Made by a program: the position numbers and the translations under genes. A stretch of DNA of 64,000 nucleotides from the NCBI RefSeq assembly GCF_036898465.1, contig NZ_JARUMJ010000001.1:1550001-1614000 (forward strand), in the 5' to 3' direction. Source of the DNA: Streptomyces sp. B21-105. GTDB taxonomy: Bacteria; Actinomycetota; Actinomycetes; Streptomycetales; Streptomycetaceae. Below, one piece after another: positions 9,635-20,049 of the stretch; within the stretch, counting starts at the first letter, position 1; every line of letters starts with the position of its first letter. The notes under the pieces were generated by a model. The model had not been told where the DNA came from. It made no database searches and worked only from the letters and a program-made list of their open reading frames with translations.

Positions 9635-10273
9635 ATGAAGATCAACATCGTAGGCCCCGGCAACATGGGCCGCGCCATCGCCACCCGAGCCCTTGCTGGC
9701 GGCCATGGAGTGTGCCTGGTCCATCCCGACGGCGACCCTGCCCGAGCAGTGGCCGAGGAGCTCAAGCAGCGGTTCCCCGACGGCGAGAGTGACTGGGCCT
9801 CTTCGCCCGAGGCAGCTGATGTCACCGTGCTCGCACTGTGGTACGAGGGGGCATTGGAGGTCGCGAGATCCTCCGGGGCTGCACTGGCCGGACAGGTGCT
9901 GGTCGATATCTGCAACCCCATCGACGTCTCAACCATGGACGGGCGTGTGACACCCCCGGACAGCTCGGCTGCCGAGGAGATCCAGCAGATCGTCGGCACG
10001 GACGTGAAGGTCGTCAAAGCGTTCAACACCACCTTCGCCGGCCCGCTGACGACAGGCGAGGGCCACGACTTTCCGCTCGACGTCCTGATCGCCGGAGACG
10101 ACTCCGCCGCCAAGGACAAGGTCGCGGAACTTGTCCGCTCCGGCGCGATGCGCCCGTTCGACGTAGGCCCCCTGCGCAGAGCTCGGGAGCTGGAGGCGAT
10201 GGGATTCCTGCACATCGCCATCCAGCAGCCCCTCGAGCTGAACTGGCACAGCTCGATCAAGCTCCTTCCCTGA
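9635..10273 (+). CDS. NADPH-dependent F420 reductase-like (Rossmann) oxidoreductase
   Basis: A 212-residue protein beginning MKINIVGPGNMGRAIATRAL; GPGNMG is the dinucleotide-binding glycine loop. VVKAFNTTFAGPLTTGEG and DVLIAGDDSAAKDKVAELV match the F420-dependent NADP oxidoreductase-like family, in which NADPH and coenzyme F420 exchange hydride; many actinomycete members have unknown partners. AFNT is the typical block after the cofactor fold. The ATG at 9635 follows GGAAGG about eleven bases upstream. The frame is open for 150 codons before it without conserved sequence. No operon partner. Confidence 0.8.
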   Translation: MKINIVGPGNMGRAIATRALAGGHGVCLVHPDGDPARAVAEELKQRFPDGESDWASSPEAADVTVLALWYEGALEVARSSGAALAGQVLVDICNPIDVSTMDGRVTPPDSSAAEEIQQIVGTDVKVVKAFNTTFAGPLTTGEGHDFPLDVLIAGDDSAAKDKVAELVRSGAMRPFDVGPLRRARELEAMGFLHIAIQQPLELNWHSSIKLLP

Positions 10274-10699
10274 CCGATGTCAGATACGTGAACCGGCGTG
10301 TCGGAGCCTTCTGTGTGGCAGGTCATCCCGCCCGCGCCCTGACAGCCGGCATGGGCGGATTCGCGAATCGACAGCCCTGGCAGGTGGGGGCACACGCCTG
10401 AACTTGCCAGAGTCCGCCCACAGCATGAAGCCGCGAGGCGAAACGAACGCCTGGCAGCTCACACTCGCCGGTGGCGCGGGCTCACGGTCGCTGACCATTC
10501 GTGCGTGTTCATGGGCGGCCTGTGCTGTCCTGTTCCACCTCTGATTCTTGCGGGCCGTCGGATGACCTCGCCGCACCCCCATCGCACTGTCGGCCGGTGC
10601 GTTCCTGTGGCGGGTGAGCGCGGTGGCGAGTGGCCCGGTCCAGCGTGAGCCGCAACAATGGCCGCCCAGTGGGGGCACGGCTCGAGAACGCATCGTGGC
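10274..10699. other. Intergenic region, 426 bases
   Basis: Several overlapping open frames but none with recognisable protein sequence. No structured element stands out. Confidence 0.35.
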
Positions 10700-11083
10700 T
10701 CACCTGGCGGTTCGGTGGGGAAGACGCTCGTTTCTGCGGCGGCGGAGGATGACCGCCATGTCCACCGCCGAGATCACAGCGAGTACGGCACACGCTCCCG
10801 CCAACACGGTCAGTTGCGAGGAGGTCGGGCTGCTGCCCGGCCGGGAGCGCGTTGCCCACACGGCGAACAGTACTGATGCGGCGATGAAGAGCGGTGTGTA
10901 GCAGATGGACAACAGCAGCCGCAAACTCAGGGCACTTCGCGCTGTGACCGGTTCGGTACCCGTTCGTTCGAAGCGGCGGCCGGTGAAGCCCGAGCCTGAT
11001 CCAGGCAGAGGGGTGTGCGGGTCTGACCGCTTGGCTCCGCTTCGCGGCCGGCTTCCCTCTCCTTGTGGCATGGCGGCCCCCAC
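10700..11083 (-). CDS. Small membrane protein, DUF6343-like
   Basis: Up to 127 residues. The conserved part is residues 40-120: GTEPVTARSALSLRLLLSI, a first membrane helix, a short loop, a second helix (VLAGACAVLAVISAVDMAVI) and a basic RRRRNE tail. Two helices with basic ends suggest a small inner-membrane protein of the DUF6343 type common in Streptomyces; function unknown. The start is uncertain: GTG at 11083, ATG four codons later, or a site nearer to GTEPVTARS. The proline/arginine-rich leader may not be translated. Confidence 0.6.
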   Translation of the reverse strand: MGAAMPQGEGSRPRSGAKRSDPHTPLPGSGSGFTGRRFERTGTEPVTARSALSLRLLLSICYTPLFIAASVLFAVWATRSRPGSSPTSSQLTVLAGACAVLAVISAVDMAVILRRRRNERLPHRTAR

Positions 11084-11546
11084 TGGGTGCTGAGATAGCC
11101 GACGACCAAGCCCAGCCGCCTATGGCAACGCCCACGCGGCTGCGAATATCGACGCCTGCTCCTTCCGGGTTCCACCCACGCCCCTCGATATGCCCCATGC
11201 GCACCGGCTCTTTCGGATGTCAAGCCGGTGCCAGGCTGGCCGGTTCGAGCTGGCACTAGGGTGCAGCCGACCCGTGTGGACAGACCTCTGTCCGTCTCTC
11301 TGCTGCGGCAGCGAGGCGTCGGCCCTGCCGGCGTGGGCAGCATGCGCGGGTAAGCGCCACCAGCACCTCTCGATCGCGGAGTGTCGAGTGGCGGCGCAGG
11401 TGTCCGAGATGCCCTGCCGAGCCAGTCCAGGTGCGGCCCTTGTGGGGCGGACATAGCCTGGATTGCGGGGTGCGTGCTTCGGGGGATTTCCATCGCAGTC
11501 GCGGGCCGCGTCGGGAAGCCCGTGTCGCCGGGAAACGAGGCATGGC
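11084..11546. other. Intergenic region upstream of the dehydrogenase, 463 bases
   Basis: No recognisable gene. It must hold the promoters of the divergent DUF6343-like and dehydrogenase genes, but no clear palindrome or sigma-70-type box was identified. Confidence 0.35.
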
Positions 11547-12605
11547 ATGAAGGCTGCGCGTTACTACGGCAAAGAGGACCTCCGGATCGATGACGTCCCG
11601 GAGCCCCAGGTGCGGCCCGGAGCCGTGAAGATCGCACCGGCCTGGACCGGGATCTGCGGTTCCGACCTGCATGTCTACTTCGAGGGGCCGATGAACCCCA
11701 TGCCGACGGCCGGCAACCCCCACCCGCTGTCCGCTGAGGAGCCCCCGCTGGTGTTCGGGCATGAGTTCTCCGGGGTGGTCGAGGACGTGGGCGAGGGTGT
11801 CGAGGGCCTCGCGCCCGGCGACTCCGTCGTCGTGGAGCCGCTGATCGTCTGCGGTGAGTGCTTTGCCTGCAGGGACGGCCGGTACAACCTCTGCGAGAAG
11901 CTGGGCTTCATCGGGCTCTCCGGCCGCGGCGGTGGGCTGTCCGAGCGCATCGTCGTGGAGGAGCGGTTCGTGCACCCCGTCGGTGACATGCCGCTGGACC
12001 AGGCGGCCCTCATCGAACCGCTGGCGGTGGCTGCCCACGGGGTCCGGCTCTCCGGCGCGGGAGACGGCGACGTGGCCCTCGTCGGGGGCGCCGGTCCGAT
12101 CGGGCTGTTCACCTGCGCCGTCCTCAAGGCACTGGGCGCGACGGTGATCGTCAGCGAGATGAGCCAGAAGCGCAAGGAGAAGGCGAAGGACTCCGGTGTG
12201 GCCGACCACGTCCTCGACCCTGCTCAAGACGATGTCGTCGCCAGGACGATGGAGATCACCGGGGGCAGGGGCGCCGACGTCGGCTTCGAGTGCGCGGGAG
12301 TCCAGCCGGTCTTCGACGCACTGCTCCATGCCCTCAGGACGGGCGGCATTCTCCAGGTCATCGCCCTCTTCTCGAAGCAGCCCACCCTTGACACCGGGCC
12401 GCTGCTGTTCAAGGAGGTCAAGATCCAGGGCAGCATGGGGTACGCACACGACCACCCGAACGCGATCCGCCTGGTCCGCGAGGGCAAAATCGACCTCACC
12501 CCCTTCATCACCCGCAGGATCTCCGTCGAGGACATCGTGCCCGAGGGACTGCAAAGGCTCATGGAGCACAAGGACGAGGAGGTCAAGATTCTCGTGCACC
12601 TGTAG
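11547..12605 (+). CDS. Zinc-dependent dehydrogenase, (R,R)-butanediol dehydrogenase type
   Basis: A 352-residue medium-chain dehydrogenase. GICGSDLH and VFGHEFSGVV carry the catalytic-zinc Cys, His and Glu; CGECFACRDGRYNLC supplies the four structural-zinc cysteines. GGAGPIGLF is the NAD(P)-binding loop. The long insert between GSDLH and the GHE motif, and the KLGFIGLSGRGGGLSE block, point to the 2,3-butanediol/acetoin subgroup rather than alcohol or sorbitol dehydrogenases. It would interconvert a vicinal diol and an acyloin in the cytosol. The ATG at 11547 aligns with the usual MKAARYYG start; a longer open frame upstream is not conserved. Confidence 0.85.
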   Translation: MKAARYYGKEDLRIDDVPEPQVRPGAVKIAPAWTGICGSDLHVYFEGPMNPMPTAGNPHPLSAEEPPLVFGHEFSGVVEDVGEGVEGLAPGDSVVVEPLIVCGECFACRDGRYNLCEKLGFIGLSGRGGGLSERIVVEERFVHPVGDMPLDQAALIEPLAVAAHGVRLSGAGDGDVALVGGAGPIGLFTCAVLKALGATVIVSEMSQKRKEKAKDSGVADHVLDPAQDDVVARTMEITGGRGADVGFECAGVQPVFDALLHALRTGGILQVIALFSKQPTLDTGPLLFKEVKIQGSMGYAHDHPNAIRLVREGKIDLTPFITRRISVEDIVPEGLQRLMEHKDEEVKILVHL

Positions 12606-12690
12606 TCAGCGAGCAGGGCTCAAGCATCTTGAACGCCTTCCGTACCAGTAACGAAGAGGATCGGCACTGGTTCGGGATGGGGAGGCTGCG

Positions 12691-14511
12691 ATGACTCAGC
12701 ACGGGACCGGGGCCGCGCGCTACCTGCCTATCGCCGAGCACGGTCTGATTGGCGACCTGCGCAGTGCGGCCCTGGTGGGAACGGACGGCACGATTGACTG
12801 GTACTGCTGTCCCTCCTTCGACGCCCCGAGCGTCTTCGCCTCGATCCTGGACGCGGACAAGGGCGGCTGCTTCGAGCTTGCGGCAAGCGTGCCGGCGCGC
12901 ACCAAGCAGTTCTACTTCCCCGACACCAATGTGCTGATCACCCGGTTCTTCACCGAGGACGGGGTCGGCGAGGTGCAGGACTTCATGCCGGTCGACGGCG
13001 ACGCGGTGGAGATCGAGCGCCACCGGCTGATCCGGCGGGTGCTGTGCGTGCGCGGCTCCATCCCCTTCCGCACCCGCGTGGCGCCGCGCTTCGACTACGG
13101 TGCCGAGCCGCACACCGTGCACATGGCCGGCGACATCGCGGTGTTCGAGTCCGCCAAGCTGTCGCTGGGGCTGACCTCGACCGTACCGCTGGAGATCGAC
13201 GGCCTGGACGCGCGCGCCCGCTTCAAGCTGACCGAGGGCGAGTCGGTGGTACTCGCGCTGGACCAGGTGGGCGGCAAGGTGACACCGCGCGGGTGCGCGC
13301 GGACGGAGGCCGAGGAGCAGTTCACCACCACGGTCGCCTACTGGCGCAAGTGGCTGTCGGCGTCCAAGTACCGTGGCCGCTGGCGGGAGAGGGTGCACCG
13401 CTCGGCCCTCACCCTGAAGCTGCTCACGTACGAACCGACCGGCGCGATCGTGGCCGCCCCTACGACGAGCCTGCCCGAGCAGCTCGGCGGCGAGCGCAAC
13501 TGGGACTACCGGTACGTGTGGGTACGCGACGCCGCCTTCTGCGTCTACGCGCTGCTGCGGCTGGGCTTCACCGGCGAGGCCGAGGCGTTCATGAACTTCG
13601 TGTCCCGGCACATCACCCCAGGCGGCGGCAAGCCGTCGGGCCCGCTGCAGATCATGTACCGCATCGACGGCAGCACCGACCTGCCCGAGAGTGAACTCGC
13701 CCACCTCGAGGGGCATCGGGGCTCCGCGCCGGTGCGGATCGGCAACGGCGCGGCCGAGCAGCTCCAACTCGACATCTACGGCGCGCTGATCGACTCCGTC
13801 TACCTCTACGACAAGTGGGCCGAGCCGATCCCCAGCGACCAGTGGGACGATCTGTGTGCGCTGGTGGACTGGGTGTGCGAGCACTGGGACCAGCCCGACG
13901 AGGGCATCTGGGAGACCCGCCGCGGCCGCAAGAACTTCCTGTACTCGCGGCTGATGTGCTGGGTGGCGATCGAGCGGGCGATCCGCATGGCCAACCGGCG
14001 CGGCCTGCCCGCCGACCTGTCTCGCTGGCAGAAGTCCCGCGACACGATCTACCGGCGGATCATGAAGCGCGGCTGGTCCGAGACCCGCCAGGCGTTCACG
14101 CAGACCGAGAACGGCGACGTCCTCGACGCCGCCGTCCTGATGATGCCGTTGACGAAGCTCATCGCCCCGACCGACCCCAAGTGGCTGTCCACCCTTGACG
14201 CGCTCACCCACGACTTGGTGTCCGACTCGCTGGTCTACCGATACGACCCTCAGGTGAGCCCCGACGGACTGCGCGGCGACGAGGGCACGTTCTCCATCTG
14301 CTCGTTCTGGTACGTCGAGGCGCTGACCCGGGCCGGGCGGCTCGACGAGGCGGCCCTGGCCTTCGAAAAGATGCTCACCTACGCCAACCATCTGGGCCTG
14401 TATGCCGAGGAGATCAGCCACACCGGCGAGCAACAGGGCAACTTCCCGCAGGCGTTCACTCATTTCGCCCTGATCAGCGCCGCGTTCAACCTGGACCGTG
14501 CGCTTGGCTGA
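12691..14511 (+). CDS. Glycoside hydrolase family 15 (glucoamylase/trehalase-like)
   Basis: A 606-residue cytosolic protein with the typical start YLPIAEHGLIGDLRSAALVG and TDGTIDWYCCPSFDAPSVFA, then the (alpha/alpha)6 barrel with NWDYRYVWVRDAAFCVYAL. This is the GH15 group with an N-terminal beta-sandwich that in actinobacteria includes trehalases and glucoamylase-like enzymes; which one this is cannot be told by eye. GGGGAGG lies six bases before the ATG. It sits alone 85 bases after the butanediol-type dehydrogenase. Confidence 0.88.
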   Translation: MTQHGTGAARYLPIAEHGLIGDLRSAALVGTDGTIDWYCCPSFDAPSVFASILDADKGGCFELAASVPARTKQFYFPDTNVLITRFFTEDGVGEVQDFMPVDGDAVEIERHRLIRRVLCVRGSIPFRTRVAPRFDYGAEPHTVHMAGDIAVFESAKLSLGLTSTVPLEIDGLDARARFKLTEGESVVLALDQVGGKVTPRGCARTEAEEQFTTTVAYWRKWLSASKYRGRWRERVHRSALTLKLLTYEPTGAIVAAPTTSLPEQLGGERNWDYRYVWVRDAAFCVYALLRLGFTGEAEAFMNFVSRHITPGGGKPSGPLQIMYRIDGSTDLPESELAHLEGHRGSAPVRIGNGAAEQLQLDIYGALIDSVYLYDKWAEPIPSDQWDDLCALVDWVCEHWDQPDEGIWETRRGRKNFLYSRLMCWVAIERAIRMANRRGLPADLSRWQKSRDTIYRRIMKRGWSETRQAFTQTENGDVLDAAVLMMPLTKLIAPTDPKWLSTLDALTHDLVSDSLVYRYDPQVSPDGLRGDEGTFSICSFWYVEALTRAGRLDEAALAFEKMLTYANHLGLYAEEISHTGEQQGNFPQAFTHFALISAAFNLDRALG

Positions 14512-14800
14512 GGAACCAGCATCCAGGCTATGCCCGCCTGGCACCTGACGCCGAGATGGCCTGACGCCCCCAGAGAACGGGCGTGCTGGTGCGGCTCTGA
14601 CAACAAGTGCAGACGCTGCTGGGGAAACTCAAACGGCACGCGCCGCCCGGAGTCTGTGCCCGGCCCCGCCGGCCTCGATCACTGGCACTCGCACGAGATC
14701 ACCGAGTGACTCACCGGCGTGGAAGATGACCAGACGGTCGCGGACGCCGATGTGTACCGCGCCCGCATGGCCGTGCACGCCCTCGGCGCCGGCAACCTGC
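14512..14800. other. Intergenic region, 289 bases
   Basis: A short plus-strand stretch (DDQTVADADVYRARMAVHAL near 14725-14785) looks protein-like but has no start, context or family, and may be a remnant. Confidence 0.3.
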
Positions 14801-15331
14801 TCAGTGCCGGTTGCGTCCCGGCTCAAGGTTCAATCGGGCAACGCTTGCCCACTCCTCAACTCCCGTGTGGAGTTCAACCATGGCAGCCTCCGTTCGCCTA
14901 TACGAAGGGCCTGTGTCCTGGTGACTCCAGATAGCCTCGGCATAGTCGCTCACGCTATCCACCGCTCGTCTTGCGAGCTTCATGAGTTCCTCTGCCCGTT
15001 CGGCTTCTTCCCGATCGACAGATAGCCGCAGGGCCGACTCCCGGAACCAAAGGGCCTTGAAGCTCTCCGTCAACGACTCCTTTGCTCCGGTGAGATCGGC
15101 AGTTGCGCCCCCTGCGCCTCCCAACTGTTCTTCGGCGAGGCATGGCAATTGCTCATATGTCCAGAGCGTCTCTTGTCGCTATCCCTCCATTTGAGCTCGG
15201 ACACCTGCCAGTGCAGCGTCTACCTGCGCTGCCGCCGACTTGCGCGAGGCGTGCCCCCCAATGGCAGACGTGATCACAACCCCGCCGACCCCGATACCGG
15301 CAACCCATATGGCCGCCACTCCTTCGTCCAT
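14801..15331 (-). pseudogene. Hypothetical membrane-anchored protein interrupted by an in-frame TAG
   Basis: From an ATG at 15331 the frame encodes MDEGVAAIWVAGIGVGGVVI, a membrane helix, then 30 more residues to RAQMEG and a TAG at 15181-15179. The same frame then continues without shift (RQETLWTYEQL) for about 126 codons of charged, helical sequence ending EPGRNRH. A helix followed by RxE-type coiled helices is a common layout of Streptomyces hypothetical proteins, so this reads as one ~177-residue gene with an amber mutation. Restart at 15148 could still make the soluble part. Confidence 0.6.
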
Positions 15332-15428
15332 GCTGCGTGAGCATGCCGGTCCGGGTTCCCGAGGGCTCCCACACCCAGCTGCAGAAGGCCGCGCGCTCAC
15401 CGACGATGTGCGACGCTGCGAAGCGCGC

Positions 15429-15779
15429 CTACTTCGTCTCGTTCGGGTGGCTCGTGTGCACCTGCTCCAGGAAGACCGTGCGCTCGTGGACGTAGAACCA
15501 GATGCGCGCGGTGCCCTTCGCAGTCGGTTTGTGCTGCCACCGCTCATGGGTCGCGCCGCCACGCTCGATGACGCCGAGCTCACCCTTGAGCCGATAGTTC
15601 GTCGGCGTCGTGGACGGTGGCGTCCGCGTGAGGAAGTCCCAGGTCTCCGTCATGGGGTTGCGGATCGTCGCGACGAGGTCGCGCCAACCCTTCTGCGCGT
15701 CGGCTGTGGCGAAGCGGATCTCGTACTCGATCTTCTTCGGAGGGCGAGGAACCAGCTCGCCCTTCCTGGCGGCCGCCAC
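15429..15779 (-). CDS. Putative RelE-like toxin of a toxin-antitoxin pair
   Basis: A 116-residue basic protein. KKIEYEIRFATADAQKGWRD, a central LKGELGVIERGG, and a final RIWFYVHERTVFLEQVHTSH suggest the small beta-sheet fold of RelE/ParE-type toxins, which cleave mRNA on the ribosome or poison gyrase. The match is by pattern, not by catalytic residues, so it is tentative. The GTG start is two bases after the stop of the upstream gene, a Phd/YefM-like antitoxin; this tight order, antitoxin first, is the strongest support. Confidence 0.55.
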   Translation of the reverse strand: MAAARKGELVPRPPKKIEYEIRFATADAQKGWRDLVATIRNPMTETWDFLTRTPPSTTPTNYRLKGELGVIERGGATHERWQHKPTAKGTARIWFYVHERTVFLEQVHTSHPNETK

Positions 15780-15781
15780 GG

Positions 15782-16246
15782 CTACGGACGCTCCACGGTC
15801 TCATCGTCGTCGAACCACTCCAGACCGGCGCTGCCGCTGCTGAGCCCGGCCGCGACGGCCGTGGCCGTCTCCTTCCAGGAGGTCAGCTCTGCGATCGCGA
15901 GGTGCGGCTGGTCGGTGGCGAACGACGCGCGCGCCGCATCGACGAGGTCCTGCGCGCAGGACTCCCGGTCGGCCGGCGACAGCGCGAGCATCCAAGGGAA
16001 GGCCTTGGACATCCGCTCGGCGAGCGAGCCGCGGTCGTCGAGGGTGACGGTGATGAGCTGCGCGGCAAAGTTCAGCAAGCGGGCACGACCCTCGGCCTCG
16101 CGCTGCGACATCAGGACCAGAGCCTCGCCGTCGCGCCGGGTCACCGTCACGGGGTGGTCCTCGGCCTCGGCGAAGACCTCGGCGGAGTGCTTGCTCAGGT
16201 CCGAGGAGCGCCGAGTCGCCGCGGGGAGGTCTGCTGCTATGGTCAT
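15782..16246 (-). CDS. Phd/YefM-type antitoxin with long C-terminal extension
   Basis: A 154-residue protein. Residues 10-55 (SSDLSKHSAEVFAEAEDHPV, TVTRRDGEALVLMSQREAEG) are the classic Phd/YefM DNA-binding fold: helix, then the VTVTRxG(D/E)xLVL hairpin. The remaining ~100 residues are helical and much longer than the usual toxin-binding tail. It precedes the RelE-like gene by two bases. Phd antitoxins bind and neutralise their toxin and repress their own promoter, which should lie just upstream of 16246. Confidence 0.75.
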   Translation of the reverse strand: MTIAADLPAATRRSSDLSKHSAEVFAEAEDHPVTVTRRDGEALVLMSQREAEGRARLLNFAAQLITVTLDDRGSLAERMSKAFPWMLALSPADRESCAQDLVDAARASFATDQPHLAIAELTSWKETATAVAAGLSSGSAGLEWFDDDETVERP

Positions 16247-16577
16247 GGATCCATAGTATTCGGAACGTATTCGGAAGTCTAGTGGAGGCCGCAGAGTGCG
16301 TGCGCCAGACTCGACCTCCGGATGCGGTCCGATGTCAGATCTCAGCCTTCCTTGATCCTTGAGTCAGACCCGAACTCACAGCCGGTCGATCGTCGAGATG
16401 GGGCGCGCACTTACAGAGCTGCTTACCTTGCGCCTGCCGAAAAACTCATCCGTCCTGGTGGGGGCTGGTGTACGGGTGGTGTCGAGCGGGGGGGGCGTAC
16501 CCCCACAGGACCTGTTGGGTGCCAAGAGTCCCGCACATGCGTTGAGCTGGGCGTTCGTCAGACTGTCGTGATCTTCG
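16247..16577. other. Intergenic region between antitoxin and transposase remnant, 331 bases
   Basis: A 70-codon plus-strand frame (16359-16571) has no recognisable domain. The region should contain the toxin-antitoxin promoter near 16250. No inverted repeat of the neighbouring insertion sequence could be matched between this flank and the other side. Confidence 0.35.
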
Positions 16578-17708
<1,131 letters not shown>

Positions 17709-17742
17709 TCACTTCTGGAACCCTACAGGCGTGCGATGCGCC

Positions 17743-18120
17743 TCAAGCGAGGCTTCCAGCCGCATCCCCGTGGGCGCCGAACGCTGCTTCGGCCTCCGCG
17801 ACGGTGTCACAGACCTGCAGGACCTGATCGGCGCCCGTCATATCCAGGATCCGCAGCAACGGCTGCGGCACACACGCCAGCACCAGCGCGACATCGCTCA
17901 GCTCGGCCCGATGGGAAGCCCTGAGCAGCACATTCAGCCCGGCCGAATCGCAGAAGGACACGTCCGACAGATCCAGCACGACGAAAGCGGTGCCTCCGGC
18001 GAGCACCTCGTCGATCTGCTCCCACAGGCCAGGGCCGGTCATGTAGTCCATCTCGCCGTTGACCCTGGCCACCACACCACGGCCCACGGCCCTCGCCTCG
18101 ACCGAGGGACTACCTGCCAC
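17743..18120 (-). CDS. STAS-domain anti-sigma factor antagonist
   Basis: A 125-residue single STAS domain. GRGVVARVNGEMDYMTGPGL is the first strand and helix, and FVVLDLSDVSFCDSAGLNVL carries the conserved DSxG, whose Ser is the phosphorylation site of SpoIIAA/RsbV-type antagonists. Such proteins release a sigma factor by binding its anti-sigma kinase when unphosphorylated. No kinase or sigma gene is adjacent. The GTG start has GGGAGG five bases upstream. Confidence 0.88.
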   Translation of the reverse strand: MAGSPSVEARAVGRGVVARVNGEMDYMTGPGLWEQIDEVLAGGTAFVVLDLSDVSFCDSAGLNVLLRASHRAELSDVALVLACVPQPLLRILDMTGADQVLQVCDTVAEAEAAFGAHGDAAGSLA

Positions 18121-18262
18121 GATGGCCTCCCGACTGTCCCGTCAGGAGTCACCTGCCGGATTGCCGAGCCTACCGACTCAAGTACCCGGCATCATGCTGA
18201 TGCGGCGGCAACGGCACCGCAGCGCGACACCGACACCGGGCAGAGAAAGGGCTTCGACCACC

Positions 18263-18602
18263 GTGGATGGCCAGCGTCAGCAGTGGACCTTCCTGACCAA
18301 CCACACACGCGTGCTGCACTTCACCGCACGGAACCCGACCACACGGGTTGCAGGAGGTTGCGACCGCTTGCCGGGTCACCGAGCGCACGGCCCAGCGCAT
18401 CGTGGCCGACCTCGAACAGGCCGGCTATCTCAACCGAGAACGCGTCGGCCAGCGCACCCGGTACACCGTCAACCTCGACCCACCGTTGCGGCACCCAGCG
18501 GAGACCGGCCTGTACGTCCGTGACCTCCTGAAACTCCTCAGCAGCCGGACCCCCGAGGAAACGGACGCCGACCCCCGCACCGTGACCGCACTCACCGCCT
18601 GA
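18263..18602 (+). pseudogene. Winged helix-turn-helix regulator, frameshifted
   Basis: A GTG at 18263 begins VDGQRQQWTFLTNHTRVLHF in one frame. An extra base around 18350 shifts the rest, LQEVATACRVTERTAQRIVA then ADLEQAGYLNRERVGQRTRY, into another. Joined, they give a ~110-residue MarR/ArsR-like winged-helix protein of a type common in Streptomyces. The recognition helix (VTERTAQRIVADLEQ) is intact but is cut off from the N-terminal helix. An internal start could give an 80-residue product, probably non-functional. It is divergent from the STAS gene. Confidence 0.7.
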
Positions 18603-18935
18603 CCAGCCCCAGGACTGGTTGTGCCGCCAACCCCGCTCTCCCTGGGCCCGGTTGTTGGGGGTCGGCCCCTCGTTCGGCCGAGCAGCGCGCACCGTACATT
18701 GCTCGTTGTGCAGGTGTGGAGGACGAGCGGAGAGCTCCGGACGATCGTGGCCGGGCGACGTGTGTCGTCGGCCCGCCGCATGCGGCGGAGCAACGGCGTC
18801 GTGCGCTGAGGAACCGCATGGAGGCCGCCCTGGCCCGGCGCCTGGGGATGCCCAAGCCGTCAGCGTCGGCCGACCCGGCGATGATCGAGGAGACCAGGCA
18901 GTGCGACGGCTGGTGCCGACTCGTAGGCTGCCGAT
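18603..18935. other. Intergenic region, 333 bases
   Basis: A 92-codon plus-strand frame (18716-18994) overlaps the carbonic anhydrase start and shows no known domain. Promoter elements for the carbonic anhydrase must lie here but were not resolved. Confidence 0.3.
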
Positions 18936-19577
18936 ATGAGCGAGATCAAGACCCCGACGCCCCGCGACGCCTTCGAGCTGCTACTGGCCGGTAACCAGCG
19001 CTTCGTGGCCGGCACCCCAGAGCACCCGAACCAGGACGCCACTCGCCGCGCCGAGACCGCGCCGGCCCAGCAGCCCTTCGCCGTGCTGTTCGGGTGCTCC
19101 GACTCCCGGCTGGCCGCCGAGATCATCTTCGACCGCGGCCTGGGCGACCTGTTCGTGGTGCGCACCGCCGGCCACGTCATCGGCCCGGAGGTGCTGGGCA
19201 GCATCGAGTTCGGCGTGGAGATGCTGGGCTGCCCGCTGGTCGTGATCCTCGGGCACGACTCGTGCGGCGCGGTCGGCGCGGCGTGCGCCGCGCTGGAGGA
19301 CGGCGTGACGCCGGCCGGGTACATCCGAGACGTCGTCGAGCGGGTGACCCCCAGCGTGCTGGCCGCCCGGGCCGCCGGACGGGTTGAGCCGGAGGAGATC
19401 CTCGCCGAGCACATCAGGCACACCGCCGACCTGCTGCTGGACCGCTCCCGGGTCCTCGCCGACAAGGTCGCCGCCGGCCAGACCGCCGTGGTGGGCCTGC
19501 GCTACCGCCTGGCCGACGGCAGTGCCCACCTCGTCGCCGCTCGCGGCCTCGACGCGGCCGTGCCCGCGGCGTCCTGA
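18936..19577 (+). CDS. Beta-class carbonic anhydrase
   Basis: A 213-residue cytosolic enzyme. VLFGCSDSR and VILGHDSCGAV give the zinc ligands (Cys, His, Cys) and the Asp-Arg pair of beta-carbonic anhydrases; LLAGNQRFVAG at the start and FVVRTAGHVIGPEVLGSIEF in the centre are also diagnostic. It interconverts CO2 and bicarbonate. It is intact although its neighbours are decayed. The ATG at 18936 has no strong ribosome site. Confidence 0.93.
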   Translation: MSEIKTPTPRDAFELLLAGNQRFVAGTPEHPNQDATRRAETAPAQQPFAVLFGCSDSRLAAEIIFDRGLGDLFVVRTAGHVIGPEVLGSIEFGVEMLGCPLVVILGHDSCGAVGAACAALEDGVTPAGYIRDVVERVTPSVLAARAAGRVEPEEILAEHIRHTADLLLDRSRVLADKVAAGQTAVVGLRYRLADGSAHLVAARGLDAAVPAAS

Positions 19578-20049
19578 CCGCCGCGGCGCGGCCCATCAGC
19601 GTGATCTGCCGCGGTCGGCCGTCAGGTGACAGCAGGCACAGCACGGGTCAGGGGTCCCAGGTCTCCGTACAGGGCGGCGTGGAGTGCAGCCGCGAGTTCG
19701 CGGGCGCGGGGACCGCGCTTCTTCCTGCCCACGACCTCATCATCGGCCACACCGGCCTCAAGGTCAGCACTGCTCAGCGTCACGTTCGAAAGATCCTGTT
19801 CTCGCCCTACTCACAACAGAAGACTCGATTGTCCTCATGTCTCACGAGAGTCTGACAGGGAGGGGTTCACCATCTGCCTGCGCTTGGCCGACCCCATCCT
19901 CGAAGAGCTGAAAGTCGATCCGGTCAGCTACTGGGGCCCCTAATCCGTTGTGAAGGTTGTTCCAGAGGGCCGCAGTTGGGCCTCTGGGCTGTCTGGCGTG
20001 ACGGACGCCTGTAAGGCCCCTGGCTGACGAGGCCTCCCGATAGAGCGGC
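19578..20049. other. Region between carbonic anhydrase and ISAs1 remnant
   Basis: The only protein-like stretch is a minus-strand frame at about 19627-19812 with about 60 codons (RKKRGPRARELAAALHAAL, ending RAVPAVT). It has no recognised family and is probably a gene fragment. The rest appears non-coding. Confidence 0.3.

Noticed and set aside
12583..14544. A 653-codon minus-strand frame across the GH15 gene
   Set aside because: No recognisable domains; the plus strand gives a full GH15 protein with a strong ribosome site.
16359..16571. Possible small gene of 70 codons between antitoxin and transposase remnant
   Set aside because: No ribosome site, family or compositional support; kept only as part of the gap description.
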